This document shows, in pieces, positions 21,132 through 31,687 of a stretch of DNA of 64,000 nt; the stretch's first letter is position 1, and every line of letters starts with the position of its first letter. Origin of the DNA: Lycorma delicatula (Eukaryota > Arthropoda > Insecta > Hemiptera > Fulgoridae); assembly GCF_047948215.1 (NCBI RefSeq), contig NC_134465.1, forward strand, positions 46,717,946-46,781,945. The letters run 5' to 3'. The notes beneath the pieces were generated by a model. It did no database searches. It saw nothing but the letters and a program-made list of their open reading frames with translations, and was not told where the DNA came from. Made by a program: the position numbers and the translations under genes.

Positions 21132-22467
21132 TACAGGGTTATCATAAAAGAATGTTGCGGTTTCAGTAATTCATACGAAGATTGTAGGGAAATTTCTAGA
21201 TGTTATATTGGTATCCCTGAAAGCCTCCAACCCAAAAGTTTGTTTATCATCTGTTGTAACCACAACGTCAGTTCATGTATTGTTGTTGCGGTGAGTTTAG
21301 TGAGTTACTATGTTCTCGGATAAAGACAGAGCAAAATGTGTTTTATTGATGGCTGAATTAAAATCCGTAATTTTAGTTCAACGTACGCTTCGATGTGAAT
21401 TAGGAAGAGATCCACCACACAAAAATAACATAACACGTCGGTTCAAACAATTCGAAGAAACCGGATCGGTTAAGAAACAGAAATCAACCGGCAAACCAAG
21501 TGTACCAGACGAAACGGTTGAAATAATTAGACGATCGGCAATTAGAAGTCCTGGGAAGTCCATCCCCAGTCGAAGCGTCGAATTACGTATTCCAAAATCA
21601 ACAGTTCACCAGGTTTTACATAAAAAAAACTGAAATTACACGCTTATAAAATCCAGATACTGCAGGAATTGAAACCCGATGATGGTGTAAAACGTTACAA
21701 TTTCGCTGTTGAAATGTCGGACAGAATAAGTGAAAACGAATAATTTTTAGACGATATAATTTTTACAGACGAAGCTACATTCCACGTGAATGGATGCGTT
21801 AACAGACACAATTCACGAATATGGGGCTCTGAAAACCCACACGCGATTATTGAGAAACAACGCGATTCGCCTAAAGTTAATGTTTGGTGTGGTGTGATGA
21901 AAAATCGTGTAATAGGGCCTTTCTTCTTTGCTGAAAAAACAATTAATGGAGTTGTGTATCTTGACATGTTAACCGATTATTGCTTTCATCAGCCGGATGA
22001 ACTCGAAAACATTCATCAACTTCATTTCCAAGGAGGTGGTGCTCCCCCGCACTTCAATCCATCGGTCACGGACGCTTTGAACGAAAAATTTGGAGATCGA
22101 TGGATAGGCCGGCAAGGACCCGTACTTTGACCTCCAAGGAGTCCAGACCTGAACCTTGCGATTTTTTCTTGTGGGGGTACATCAAAAGCGTTGTTTGTAC
22201 ACAAAAAATTCGTGACATAAACCGCTTAAAAAACAGGATTAATGAAGCAATGACAACCATTAACGAAGAAATGTTAACTAATGTTTGAGAAGTTGAGTAT
22301 CGTTTGGACATTTGTCGAGCGACTAGGGGCGAACATATTGAAATTTATTAATTATGTAAAACAATGTTTGAGACGTCAAATTTGAAAAATAAAAAACATA
22401 AACTGTAAGTAATTCTGTTTTAATTTAAACGATGTTCAAAACCGCACCATTCTTTTATAACTCTGTA
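21132..22467 (+). mobile_element. complete mariner-like element, 1332 bp, copy 1
   Basis: The element proper is 21134-22465, flanked by TA on both sides (21132-21133, 22466-22467). The 5' end reads CAGGGTTATCATAAAAGAAT. The reverse complement of the 3' end reads CAGAGTTATAAAAGAATGGT. This gives roughly 30 bp terminal inverted repeats with a small indel. A second copy of the same family, 1331 bp, is at 56007-57337. Confidence 0.95.
21310..22351 (+). pseudogene. mariner-like transposase, catalytic Asp lost
   Basis: About 345 codons. It starts MFSDKDRAKCVLLMAELKS. The N-terminal helix-turn-helix domain includes RRFKQFEETGSVKKQKSTGK and SRSVELRIPKSTVHQVLHK. Lesions in order: an extra A in the A-run near 21627, a stop near 21741 (SENE stop FLDD), W to stop near 22127, a one-base deletion near 22155, and a stop near 22286. 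The first Asp is in FTDEATFHVNG. The second catalytic site reads FQGGGAPPHF instead of the FQQDGAPPHF expected from copy 2, so that Asp is replaced by Gly. The third is NPCDFFLWGY in a shifted frame. Forty-one residues separate the second and third sites, the spacing of DD41D groups. Ends RATRGEHIEIY. Confidence 0.93.
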
Positions 22468-23185
22468 CATAAAGTGGTAAAGAAAACTTATAGAGAATCT
22501 TATTCTGAATAAAATGGTATGAATAAAGCCCATAGATATAAATAAGAATTTTGAATTTTATTTAAAAGAAAACGTATCAAAATGTATATATAAAATAAAT
22601 AAAGATTTGATAATCCATTCTTACATTGATATAAGATCCCGGTGTATGTATATACCCATATGCATGCTTATTTATTTATGTTGATATATACCTAAAGCTT
22701 AACAATAAAGAAAGTAAGGGTTGATGTATGTGTACGATGGGAAGAAAGTAATAAAGTAAAAAAGAATTAAATAATGGTAGTTTAAAATATGAATAGAAGC
22801 AGAAAGGAAATAATAACATGAGGGTATATGAGGGTGTGTGAACGCTAAACAAAACGTATTCACACTCCTTATTTTACACGCTTATATGTGCGCGCGTGAA
22901 CCTCACACACACACATACACCAAAAAAATAATAAATAATAGTTACGGGTTTAGTATTATTAAGATTAGTGTACCACATAAATTATAAGGTATTTTATGGT
23001 ATGGGGTTGTGGGTGGTCGGGGCGATGATTTTACTCGTAACTCCTTATCAAATGTAAAACATATTAAAACGGTTTCGTTTCGATGTAGATACTATTATAA
23101 TTATAGTACTATAATGCATACATCATCCCTAATTATTATTAATATTATTATCATTATTAGGTGCTACGCGGCATTGCTTCGTAAA
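22468..23185. other. AT-rich non-coding stretch
   Basis: No gene seen. ATT trinucleotide runs at 23130-23160. GGTGCTACGCGGCATTGCTTCG at 23160 resembles in part the GC-rich element end near 4840 in reverse. Confidence 0.45.
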
Positions 23186-23470
23186 TTTAAATTATGATCT
23201 AACATCCAAGATATTCTAGGAAACAATACGATGATGCTATCGAATATCTTGTTTTTACTTAAAGCCGTACATATGTATTCGATTATTTAATAATTATTGA
23301 AATATGTTTATTATAATACTGTATTGTGTTGTTTGTTCTGGGCGATTATAACGCAAAACCGTTTATCATCCTCTAAAAAAAAAAAAAAAAACAAATATTT
23401 TTTTAATATCTCAAAAAAGTATTGCTCCCTTTAATGTTTATTTAAAAATAAAATTCTATTGGTCTAATAA
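23186..23470 (+). repeat. dispersed repeat RE, copy 1
   Basis: GATATTCTAGGAAACAATAC and GATGCTATCGAATATCTTG occur here and at about 29185-29230 in the same order and orientation. Looser matches follow (GATTATAACGC.AAA versus GATGATAACCCGAAA, then an A run). Non-coding. Confidence 0.65.
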
Positions 23471-23647
23471 TTTTATACTGATAGTTTATAAGCAATAGAC
23501 ATCACACATTTTCTACTGAATTTTATAATTTGAACTCTACAAAAGAATTAAAATAACTAAGGAGAAAATTAAAACAAACTGTAAAAAGAACTGTCGATAG
23601 TGATCCGTTTATAAAAAGGTTTAATCAGTACAAACATATGAATTTTC

Positions 23648-23802
23648 TTCCTTGTGTGAAATAAAGGAAGTATTGTTATCGTAAAAAAGTTACGGTTTTC
23701 AGATTTCAACGAAAATATCCATTTTGATCAGTTTCGGCGTGACGTCTTTACGTATGTATCTCGCATAAATGAAAAACGATTAGCCGTAGGAAAATGCAAC
23801 AA
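23648..23802 (+). repeat. R600 5' fragment
   Basis: CTTCCTTGTGTGAAATAAAGGAAGT through CAGTTTCGGCGTGACGTC to ACGATTAGCCGTAGG. The copy stops there, with no internal or 3' part. Confidence 0.82.
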
Positions 23803-23944
23803 AGAGGATAATTTGGACAAAATCAGCGAATTCGTCTAAAATAAAATTCTAAATTCTGTAGTATTTTGGGGAAAAATTGTATTAATGATGATTTTTTTAT
23901 ATAAATATTTTCCAAATATATATCAATATTAAATAAATAATTTT

Positions 23945-24135
23945 GATTAATCAGCTGATTTTCGAGATCCACGGTTCTAAGGTTCGAGTATTTGTAATGG
24001 AAATTGCTTTTATAAGGATTTGAATGGTAGACTGTGGATACCTATGTTAATTTGTGGTCAGGTTTCAATTAACCACTCGTTTCAGGAACGGTCGACTTGA
24101 GTCTGTTCCAGATTTAGACTTGTTTACCGGTACAT
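23945..24135 (+). mobile_element. divergent SINE-1 relative
   Basis: AATCAGCTGATTTTCGAGATCC, a box B-like GGTTCGAGTAT, GGATTTGAATGGTAGACTGTGG and GGTTTCAATTAACCACTC..TCAGGAACGGTCGA match the SINE-1 body with many changes. The 5' tRNA-like part and the usual 3' end are missing. An old or different subfamily. Confidence 0.65.
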
Positions 24136-24503
24136 TTTCACTTATATTGCATTACGGTTGCAGCTACATCAGGCGTGGCTAGCCGGTACAAATAATTACA
24201 TTTGTCTTTATACACATATATCCAGACTGGTTAGTAGCTGGAAAACTAGTTTGAAATAAACAAAAAATCCTGATTTATATATTTAAAAACTCTAATTCAC
24301 ATGTATTCTACCCTACTAAACGGCATTTGTATGTGTTTCTGTGTGTTCGTCCCATTAGCTTAGCACCGGAATGTACCGATCATTAGCGGAAAATCCCGAT
24401 TCGTTAGTACATGTCTGGTGGTGGTCAAGTGTATACTTGTTGTATTATTAAATATCGATATACCGTATGTATATCGATATATTTTGAAGTTTTAGGAAAA
24501 TTT

Positions 24504-24876
24504 AGTACTTTTTAACCGAACCCCCCGGGTTGGTCTAGTGGTTAACGCGTCTTCCCAAATCAGCTGATTTGGAAGTCGAGAGGTACAGTGTTCAACCCCT
24601 AGTAAAGCCAGTTATTTTTACACGGATTTGAATAGTAGATCGTGGATACCGGTGTTCTTTGGTGGTTGGGTTTCAATTAATCACACATCTCAGGAATGGT
24701 CGAAATGAGAATGTACAAGACTACACTTCATTTACACTCATACATATCATCCTCTGAAGAATTATCTAAACGTTAGTTACCGGAGGCTAAAACAGGAAAG
24801 AGGCTAAACAGGTAGTTACCGGAGGCTAAACAGGCTGAGAGAGAGAGAGAGAGACAAAGAGAGTACTTTTTAACCG
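24504..24876 (+). mobile_element. tRNA-derived SINE-1 with target duplication
   Basis: The body is 24519-24861: box A TGGTCTAGTGG, palindrome CCAAATCAGCTGATTTGG, box B-like GTTCAACCCC, and a duplicated 3' segment (GTTACCGGAGGCTAAA twice), ending in a GA-rich tail. It is flanked by exact copies of AGTACTTTTTAACCG at 24504-24518 and 24862-24876. A clean, fairly recent insertion. Confidence 0.95.
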
Positions 24877-25270
24877 GACCCGAATTTTCGGACGAAAATC
24901 ACCAATATCTCGAAAATGGTTTGTCTAGCGCTCTGAAAACATTTTTCAACTTTCCTCGGCAATACAACAACCGCTCTCTGTGGTACTCGTCGGATAATAT
25001 TTTCAAGTGCCTCCAGAATGCCGTTCAGAAATTGGGAAGGGGGTGCGATGGGGTGCCAAGGTAATATCTCGGCAGCCGTTCGTTCGATTTTCACGATTCA
25101 AACGGTGTATGTATCAGCAGGTCAAGCGCTAACTTTTTTACGCATCGGGTATACTCTTGATCGATCGGATCTTGGTTATCCGGAAATGAAATCGTTTAGC
25201 TCTGTGCTTTAATCGCCCTCACCTACCGTAGAACGTACCGATCCGATCTTTCGCTAAATACGCTCAAACC
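24877..25270. other. GC-richer non-coding stretch
   Basis: The flank of the SINE target. Contains ACCAATATCTCGAAAATGG and TAATATCTCGGCAGCCG, phrases typical of a dispersed repeat, but no second copy is in the window. Short open frames on both strands are not supported by any domain. Confidence 0.4.
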
Positions 25271-25419
25271 TGTGCGGTAGCGCAGTTGTAAAGTATAAAA
25301 TTATGAAAAATAAAAAGTAGAAAATAAAAAATTTATAAATAAAGTTTTTAAAAATCACTCTTATATTAAATGAACTAAAAAGTAAAAAATAAAAAAACTG
25401 TAAAAACAATTTAAAACAC

Positions 25420-25750
25420 CACTGTTAAATTAAACGCACTAAAAGGTAAAAAATAATTTTAGAACGGTATCTCAGAATGGATTTGACAAGCTTTGATGGT
25501 GACATGTAAAATTATGTTAAAGTCATAGCTTAAAGTTAAAAATTTGATGATTTTGCCAATATTTTTGGGTCTAGCACCCCACTCATTAGGCCGTTCATCA
25601 CGCATATGAAAAACTGACAAAATCATCAAATTTTTAATTTAAAGCTACGACTTCCACATAATCTTATATATCACCATCCAACCTTTTGTAGAAATCCATT
25701 CTGAGATTATTTTCTACCTTTTAGTGCGTTTAATTTGAAAGTAGTATTTT
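25420..25750. repeat. imperfect long palindrome, arms about 135 bp
   Basis: The left arm (about 25424-25560) has AAATTAAACGCACTAAAAGG, TCTCAGAATGGATTT, GATGGTGA and AAAATTTGATGATTTTG. The right arm (about 25615-25745) carries the reverse complement of the same blocks in mirror order. Arms differ at perhaps one base in five, with indels. The spacer holds GGTCTAGCACCCCACTCATT. Probably an old foldback-type element. A related direct repeat of the arm edge precedes it (25370-25420). Confidence 0.8.
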
Positions 25751-25974
25751 ATAAAAATATTTACATATTTTTTATTTATTTATGTGATTGTTTTTCCTCA
25801 TAAAATATTGAACTATAACCAAAAAGTAGGTATCCAAATGTACCGATCACAAGCGGAAAATTCCGAATCGTTAAAATCATTTTTTTAGAGTTAAATTTTT
25901 AATTTAACTTTCATTTTATCAATTTTAACCATTCAACAAAAAAAAATTTACACAAGTAGTAATCAATTTTGGAC

Positions 25975-26050
25975 ACCTAATAATCTCATCCCGAGACGCC
26001 ACCCGCCCGAAGGGCCTAGCTGCGGAGGGGTCTTGTAGGCACATCCTGAA
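25975..26050 (-). other. small GC-rich fragment, possible LINE 3' UTR
   Basis: The reverse strand reads AGGCCCTTCGGGCGGGTGGC then GTCTCGGGATGAGATT, a style found in R1-type LINE 3' ends. Too short to assign. Confidence 0.3.
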
Positions 26051-26933
26051 GCTGGTATAATATTAGAAATTTAAACATATAAATGTAATAGTAAGATCTT
26101 CGCTAAAAAAAATTATTTTGTAATCAATAGGTTATTTTTTATATACGCATGTGCGTGTACAACTACATTAGATGAAAAGGGGAAATCTCCCTATCTAAAT
26201 TGCTTATTTATATAATTATTTGATTATTTAAAATAGTTAAATACATAATCTAATAAAAGGTGTAGTAGTTAATATTTAAAATACATAAAACGTTACATGG
26301 TATTTAAATATTAAATAAAATTATATGAAAGAATTATAAGCATGAAATATATATGAATAGTAAATAAATTTACGCATAAGAAATGAATTCCATTTGGTGA
26401 TAAAGAATTAGAAAAAGAAAATAAAATAAAAAATAAATAGATAAAGGTTAAAAAATAACAATAATAATAATAATGTTTTTTAAGGATGTTGTGTACCGTT
26501 ATCCCAGTTGTGTTATAATATATACATATATATATATATATATATACACACAAAACGAACTTAGAAGAGTATACAAAAGAGAAATGAAAATAAAAAAATA
26601 AGAAATAAAGAATAATAGGGAAGGGGGATTGTCAGATGAATGAGGAGGTAGAAGGAAAGAATTGTGATGATGATGATAAGGTAAAGAAACGGGTAGTGGT
26701 ATTTTAGTAGTAACGGGAAGAGAGGAAAAGACGGCGGTATTAATGTAGAGGTTTCCTTTTTTCTTCTTTATCTTCATCGAAGTCACCCAAGAATCACCCA
26801 CGCTTAGCTATCAAAGTACAACAATAAAAAAAAAAAAATAATAATAATAATAAAACCACAATATCGAACATAAGCTGTTGTGTGTAGTTGTGTGAGAAGG
26901 TGACATTGCTTGTTGTTGTTGCGTGTTGTGGTG

Positions 26934-26970
<37 letters not shown>

Positions 26971-27489
26971 GGAAATAAGACTCGTGCCATGAGGTCACAG
27001 GTCAAACACAGTGACCACTCATATAACACACCAATATATAAACTGGTTCTTTATAACTGAACTTCTTCTAGTTTGTGCCCTTTAAGAAAAAAAAGAAGAA
27101 AAACAAAAGCTTTTTTTTAATATAATATATATCTACTCTCATACTGTTTTTATTATTCATTAATTATATATGAAATGAACGTTTATCGGTTACTATATAT
27201 ATTCCAGAACACGATTATTATTATAGAAAAGTTTTGACTGATTGTGTTACTTCTTAAATTTTTTTTTTAAATTTTATTTAAAACTAGATCTCATCCGAAT
27301 ATAATTTCAAAGAAAAGTAGTTTTTAAATGTTGTTGAAATATTACTTTTTTATAAAAAGAAAATTATATATAAAATTAACATTTTTATAAAGCATTAAAA
27401 ATTAGAAAATAATAAATACATTTTTTTTATTTTTGTAGTCTTAAAATTAAAAAAAAATAAAATTTTTTAAAGTTAAAAATCCGTTTTAA
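26051..27489. other. AT-rich stretch with microsatellites
   Basis: Contains AT runs at about 26526-26548 and 26936-26967 and ATT/AAT trinucleotide runs near 26460 and 26840. No gene. Tyr/Ile-repeat frames here are translations of the AT runs. Confidence 0.6.
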
Positions 27490-28108
27490 TTCCTTGTACG
27501 AAGTAAAGGAAGTATTGTCATTGAAAAAAATTTCGGTTTTCAGATTTCAACAAAAATATTCATTTTGACCATCTCTGAATTCGTTTTGACTAGTTTCGGG
27601 TGACATCTGTACGTATGTATGTATCTCGCATAACTCAAAAACGATTGGCCGTAGGATGTTGAAATTTTGGATTTAGAGCTTTTATAAAATCTAGTTGTGC
27701 ACTCCCCCTTTGTTATTGCAATCAACTGAACCAAAGTATCTAAAAAAAGGTCAAAATCCAAAACATGTGGATTTTGAACTTTTTCTCAACTGCAGTAATA
27801 AGCCCTCATTGAGAGCTTTTTAACGGTATATCTTAAGTGGTACTTATTTCTATTGGTTCCAGAGTCAGAGCGAAATAAAATTTTAAATAATAAAATATTT
27901 GGTTCTTTCAAGGGGAAGGCACATCGGTTCGAATCCGACTTCATTTTCTTTTTTTTTAATTTAAATATACTGATTTATTAAAAACATTACAATAAATAAT
28001 AATTCATTAACAATATTTTTTTTTTTTAAATCAGAAGTTATTAGTGAAATAAAATGTTATGTACTTTTAAAAAAAATTGATGACATGTGGTGTCCACATC
28101 AGATTTTT
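27490..28108 (+). repeat. R600 dispersed repeat, nearly full-length
   Basis: Begins exactly at TTCCTTGTACGAAGTAAAGG and ends ATGTGGTGTCCACATCAG. A box-B-like GGTTCGAATCC is at 27926-27936. The subterminal GGCGTACAAGGAAG block is lost by a small deletion just before the terminal hairpin. Confidence 0.88.
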
Positions 28109-28385
28109 TTACCCTATCATACAAGGAAACGTCATGGTACCGACATATTTTTTTTTAGTAAACTGTAATTCTTTTATACTTGATAAATGAAATTGCTCCG
28201 AGTCATGCCGACTTATTAAAGTTAAATAAATATATTCTGATAAATAAACTTTTAAGCTCTTCCAAAAAGGGTGCTGTATAGAACACGCAATAAATATCAG
28301 TATTTTTAAATTATAATTTTCAAGATTGGAAATCCAGTTTATCTAGCGTTAATGTAGACGATGTAGGAAATTTGTGGAAAAATAT

Positions 28386-28847
28386 CAACTGGACCAAAAG
28401 TGTGCAAAAAAAAACCCAAAACTGAAAAAATTTGGATTTTGGACTTTTTCTTAACTGAATTAATAAGCTCTCATTGAGAATTTTTCAACGATATATTTTA
28501 AGTGTTATATATTTTCATCGGTTCCAGTTATAGCCAAATAAAATTTTAATTAACGAAATATTTGGATCTTACAATGGGAATGCACATCGGTTCGAATCCG
28601 ACTTCATCTCTTTTTTTTAACATTTTTAAAAATTTAAATATATTGATTTTTTAATAATTATTAACCTGTGATTGTTAAAAAATATTTACAGTCAATAATA
28701 ATTGAATAATAACAATATAGAAAAAAAGAAAAAATATCAGAAGTTATTAATGGAATAAGTATTTATGTACTTTTCATTTAAGAGTTTAATCATGTAATTT
28801 AATAGGCGTATAAGGAAGTCATGTGATGTCCACATCAGATTTTTTTA
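28386..28847 (+). repeat. R600, 5'-truncated, same orientation
   Basis: Starts at ACTGGACCAAAAGTGTGC and runs to ATGTGATGTCCACATCAG. Box-B-like GGTTCGAATCC at 28589-28599. It follows the previous copy in direct orientation 280 bp downstream. Confidence 0.87.
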
Positions 28848-28872
28848 AATTTCATTATAAAAGTTTAAATAT

Positions 28873-29042
28873 AGGTAACAAATGTGTTAAACACATCAAA
28901 GAAGATTGGCCTAGGACAGCTTATGAAGGGACTCCTGAAGATTTCCTGATGGCGACTCCAGAATTAGTAGCTTATATTAATTTGTTAAATGTTTGTAAAT
29001 TTTGAATGTAATTGGTGTTGTGTTTTGGTGCTAAATAATAAA
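28873..29042 (+). CDS. possible last exon of an unknown gene
   Basis: Directly after R600 an open frame encodes a stretch of ordinary, non-repetitive protein composition: CVKHIKEDWPRTAYEG, then TPEDFLMATPELVAYI, ending NVCKF at a TGA (29003-29005). A weak acceptor-like AAATATAG/G precedes it at about 28871. A polyadenylation hexamer AATAAA lies at 29037-29042, only about 30 nt after the stop. I recognise no domain. It could equally be a fragment of a transposon or a chance frame. The case rests on composition and on the tidy stop plus AATAAA. Confidence 0.28.
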
Positions 29043-29159
29043 TAGGTAACAAAAAAAATTTTTCGAATTTTTTGAAATTTGGAACCCCCTTAATCACAGA
29101 GGCTTTTTTTTATTGATTATAATGATTACCAAAATAAAATTTAAGCACCAAAATTTCGT

Positions 29160-29480
29160 AAATTTAAATTAGGAGCTAACACCCGAAATATTCTAGGAAA
29201 CAATACGTTGATGCTATCGAATATCTTGTTTCTTTAGGCTGTGCATCTGTAATTGTATATTTATTAATTATTGTAATTTTTTTCTACTACTACTACTACT
29301 ACTACTGTAAAAGTTTAAAAGTTACAGTTTCTACTACTGTAAGTTTTATCTGATCGATGATAACCCGAAAGTCTTTTTCACTGTCAAAAAAAAAAACTTC
29401 GTATTTCAAATAAAAGTTTTTGATTTTTAGGGCTCCCGCATTTTGATTTCAAGGGGAAAAATTTAGTAAAAGTTCTTTTA
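29160..29480 (+). repeat. dispersed repeat RE, copy 2
   Basis: Carries ATATTCTAGGAAACAATACG and GATGCTATCGAATATCTTG as at 23186. It also holds a short CTA trinucleotide run (about 29284-29306). Confidence 0.65.
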
Positions 29481-29569
29481 TAAAGAAGAGATCGTTAAAA
29501 ATAAATTTAAAAAAGTTTAACAATTTTGAAAAAATAAACTTTTATTATAGTAATGAAAAAGTATGCTTT

Positions 29570-29960
29570 TTATTTTAGGTCTGGGATGTATTATAGGGGC
29601 CAAAAATACTTAAATTTTATTTTCCGTTAAAGTTATAAACGAAAAAAAAAATAATAATAAAAATTAAAACTGTTTTAGCCAAAAACAGGCGGTGAAGAAA
29701 TTTTAACAAAAAAAGGTTAGGCTTAACAAATTTTCTTATGTAAAATTTTCTTTAAATGTAATACACCTCCTCCAATAAAGGCTAAAACAAGCGACTTAAA
29801 ATTTTCAAAAAGCTTTTTTTGTTTCAGGTCCGAGATTTATAATTTTGGATAATTGTAAATATACGTAATTTTTTTGATAGCCCTATGTATGATGCAAAAA
29901 TCCCCCAAAAAATATATATTAAACCGAAAAAAGATAAAGTAAAAGAACAAAAGTAAATTG
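29570..29960. repeat. AT-rich dispersed repeat, pair of 3470-3860
   Basis: GTATTATAGGGGCCAAAA, AATAAAGGCTAAAAC and AATTTTTTTGATAGCCCTATGTATGAT correspond in reverse order and strand to blocks at 3470-3860. Confidence 0.5.
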
Positions 29961-30066
29961 ATATATTTCAATCTTACGAAATGGGATTGATTCTTTGTTA
30001 AAAAGCTTTTGGATTTTTTTTTATATACAGTGTAAGTAACATATTTATTTGCTTTATTGAAGTTTT

Positions 30067-30750
30067 CGTTAAAATGACTATGAAGAAAATCAAAAGTTTT
30101 TTCTCAATATCCCCCTCCCCCACTATGAATTTTGAAAAAAAATAATACGATTAATTAATACCTCATATATAGAAATATTTGAGCCAAATTTGAAAAAAAT
30201 CATTCCAATCAATCTTGAGATGTACCAAAATCATCGGTACTCACACATACGTATATATGTACCACAATCAAGAATACGGAGCTTGGAGTGGAAACGTTAA
30301 AATGACTATGAAGAAAATCAAAAGTTTTTTCTCAATATCCCCCTCCCCCACAATGAATTTTGAAAAAAAATAATACGATTAATTAATACCTCATATATAG
30401 AAATATTTGAGCCAAATTTGAAAAAAATCATTCCAATCAATCTTGAGATGTACCAAAATCATCGGTACTCACACATACGTATATATGTACCACAATCAAG
30501 AATACGGAGCTTGGAGTGGAAACGTTAAAATGACTATGAAGAAAATCAAAAGTTTTTTCTCAATATCCCCCTCCCCCACTATGAATTTTGAAAAAAAATA
30601 ATACGATTAATTAATACCTCATATATAGAAATATTTGAGCCAAATTTGAAAAAAATCATTCCAATCAATCTTGAGATGTACCAAAATCATCGGTACTCAC
30701 ACATACGTATATATGTACCACAATCAAGAATACGGAGCTTGGAGTGGAAA
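30067..30750 (+). repeat. tandem array of three 228 bp units
   Basis: Three consecutive units begin at about 30068, 30296 and 30524 (GTTAAAATGACTATGAAG), a period of exactly 228. The units are almost identical. The one difference I see is CACTATGAAT in units 1 and 3 against CACAATGAAT in unit 2. Each contains CCCCCTCCCCCAC, a TTGAGATGTACC segment, and ends CGGAGCTTGGAGTGGAAAC. After unit 3 the sequence changes to CTGACGAG. A diverged relative of the second half lies at about 31585-31670. Confidence 0.95.
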
Positions 30751-30905
30751 CTGACGAGTTCAAGTATCAAAAAAAATTCTGAACCCTACCATCCCACAGA
30801 AGAAATTACGATGAAATTTTTTGAATGCAATAATTCCGGATTTGTCAATTTTTTAGAAAATTTGCGACAAATAATAAACGCTGACTGTTATGAAATGGCT
30901 GTCTA
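30751..30905 (+). other. short flank of the tandem array
   Basis: Unassigned. An open frame continuing out of unit 3 is a product of the repeat, not a gene. Confidence 0.4.
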
Positions 30906-31378
30906 AAAAAAGAAGCCAATAGTGTTGAAAAACAAATGACAGGACAAATATAGGGAAAGATGGACAGCCCAGTCTCGGAGGACCCGTATGCTTAGGTGTA
31001 CGGATTCCTATGAGGGGACGGAGACTCCATGGGAAAGCCTTCGCGAGGGGTTAAGTTAAGACCGAGACCCGGCCGAGGGTGTTGGTTTTCTGGGGGTGCT
31101 TGCGCCCTTGGTGCTGGCACCTTTGGTTTGAGGCAAGGCGTAATGACCGAGACCCAGTTCCTGGTTGGTGGGGCGGGGAACGGCATAGACGGGCCCTGTT
31201 TCCCCCGCCGGGGATTAGAGGCAGGCACAAAAGATCCAGAACCGGGGGGGTTGACCTGTCGTGTCGGATGTTAAGCCGGTGGATGGGGAGACCTCCTTAG
31301 AGTCGGAAGGACATGTCCCTTGGCCGAGTATACTTAATTGGATGTCCGGCCCAGGGATGTAGGGATAAAAAAAAAAAA
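30906..31378 (+). mobile_element. R1-like LINE (LINE-C) 3' UTR
   Basis: A GC-rich block in an AT-rich window. Its last ~120 bp matches the 3' end of the R1-like LINE at 51008-51898: GTTGACCTGTCGTGTCGG, GGTGGATGGGGAGACCTCC, TTAGAGT, GTCCGGCCCAGGG, GTAG, then an A run. The upstream part (GAGACCCGGCCGAGGGTG, CCCCCGCCGGGGATT) is UTR without stable coding. Overlapping frames on both strands here are compositional. No ORF2 portion is retained, so it is a strongly 5'-truncated insertion. Confidence 0.75.
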
Positions 31379-31687
31379 TCTCGGGACAAAGGTATTATTC
31401 TGCTTACCATAACGCCCGACTAACTCGAGAAACCAACTACAAATTGTTTCGGAAAAAAGTACTACCACAACCCCCCCCCCCTCCCGAATTGTAATTATTT
31501 ATATAAGCATTGTAGGTAATAGATTCTTTTTAATAAAATTTTCTCCCCCTTAAAAAAACCTTCCCACTTAAAAAAAATGATCAGTGCTTCATATATAAAA
31601 ATATTTGATCCAAATCGGTCCAGTCAATTCTGAGATATAAAACCAAAAGCATTACTAACACATACGTACATAAATATGTTTTTTTTT
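31379..31687. other. flank with diverged 228-unit relative
   Basis: About 31585-31670 resembles the second half of the 228 bp unit: ATATATAAAAATATTTGATCC, AATTCTGAGATATA, AACACATACGTACATA. C-runs near 31470 mirror the C-rich part of the unit. Confidence 0.5.

Noticed and set aside
24870..25212. Overlapping frames on both strands in GC-richer DNA
   Set aside because: Neither shows a domain or codon pattern; the region reads like a dispersed repeat.
26311..27029. Tyr/Ile-repeat proteins
   Set aside because: Frames created by AT microsatellites; the same artefact appears at 3189, 4472, 4769 and 45015.
30067..30750. CRISPR-like or satellite array
   Set aside because: Only three 228 bp units without spacers; a simple tandem duplication in a eukaryotic genome.
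30992..31300. Gly/Pro-rich proteins on both strands
   Set aside because: They overlap each other in the GC-rich 3' UTR of an R1-like LINE, shared with 51570-51885.
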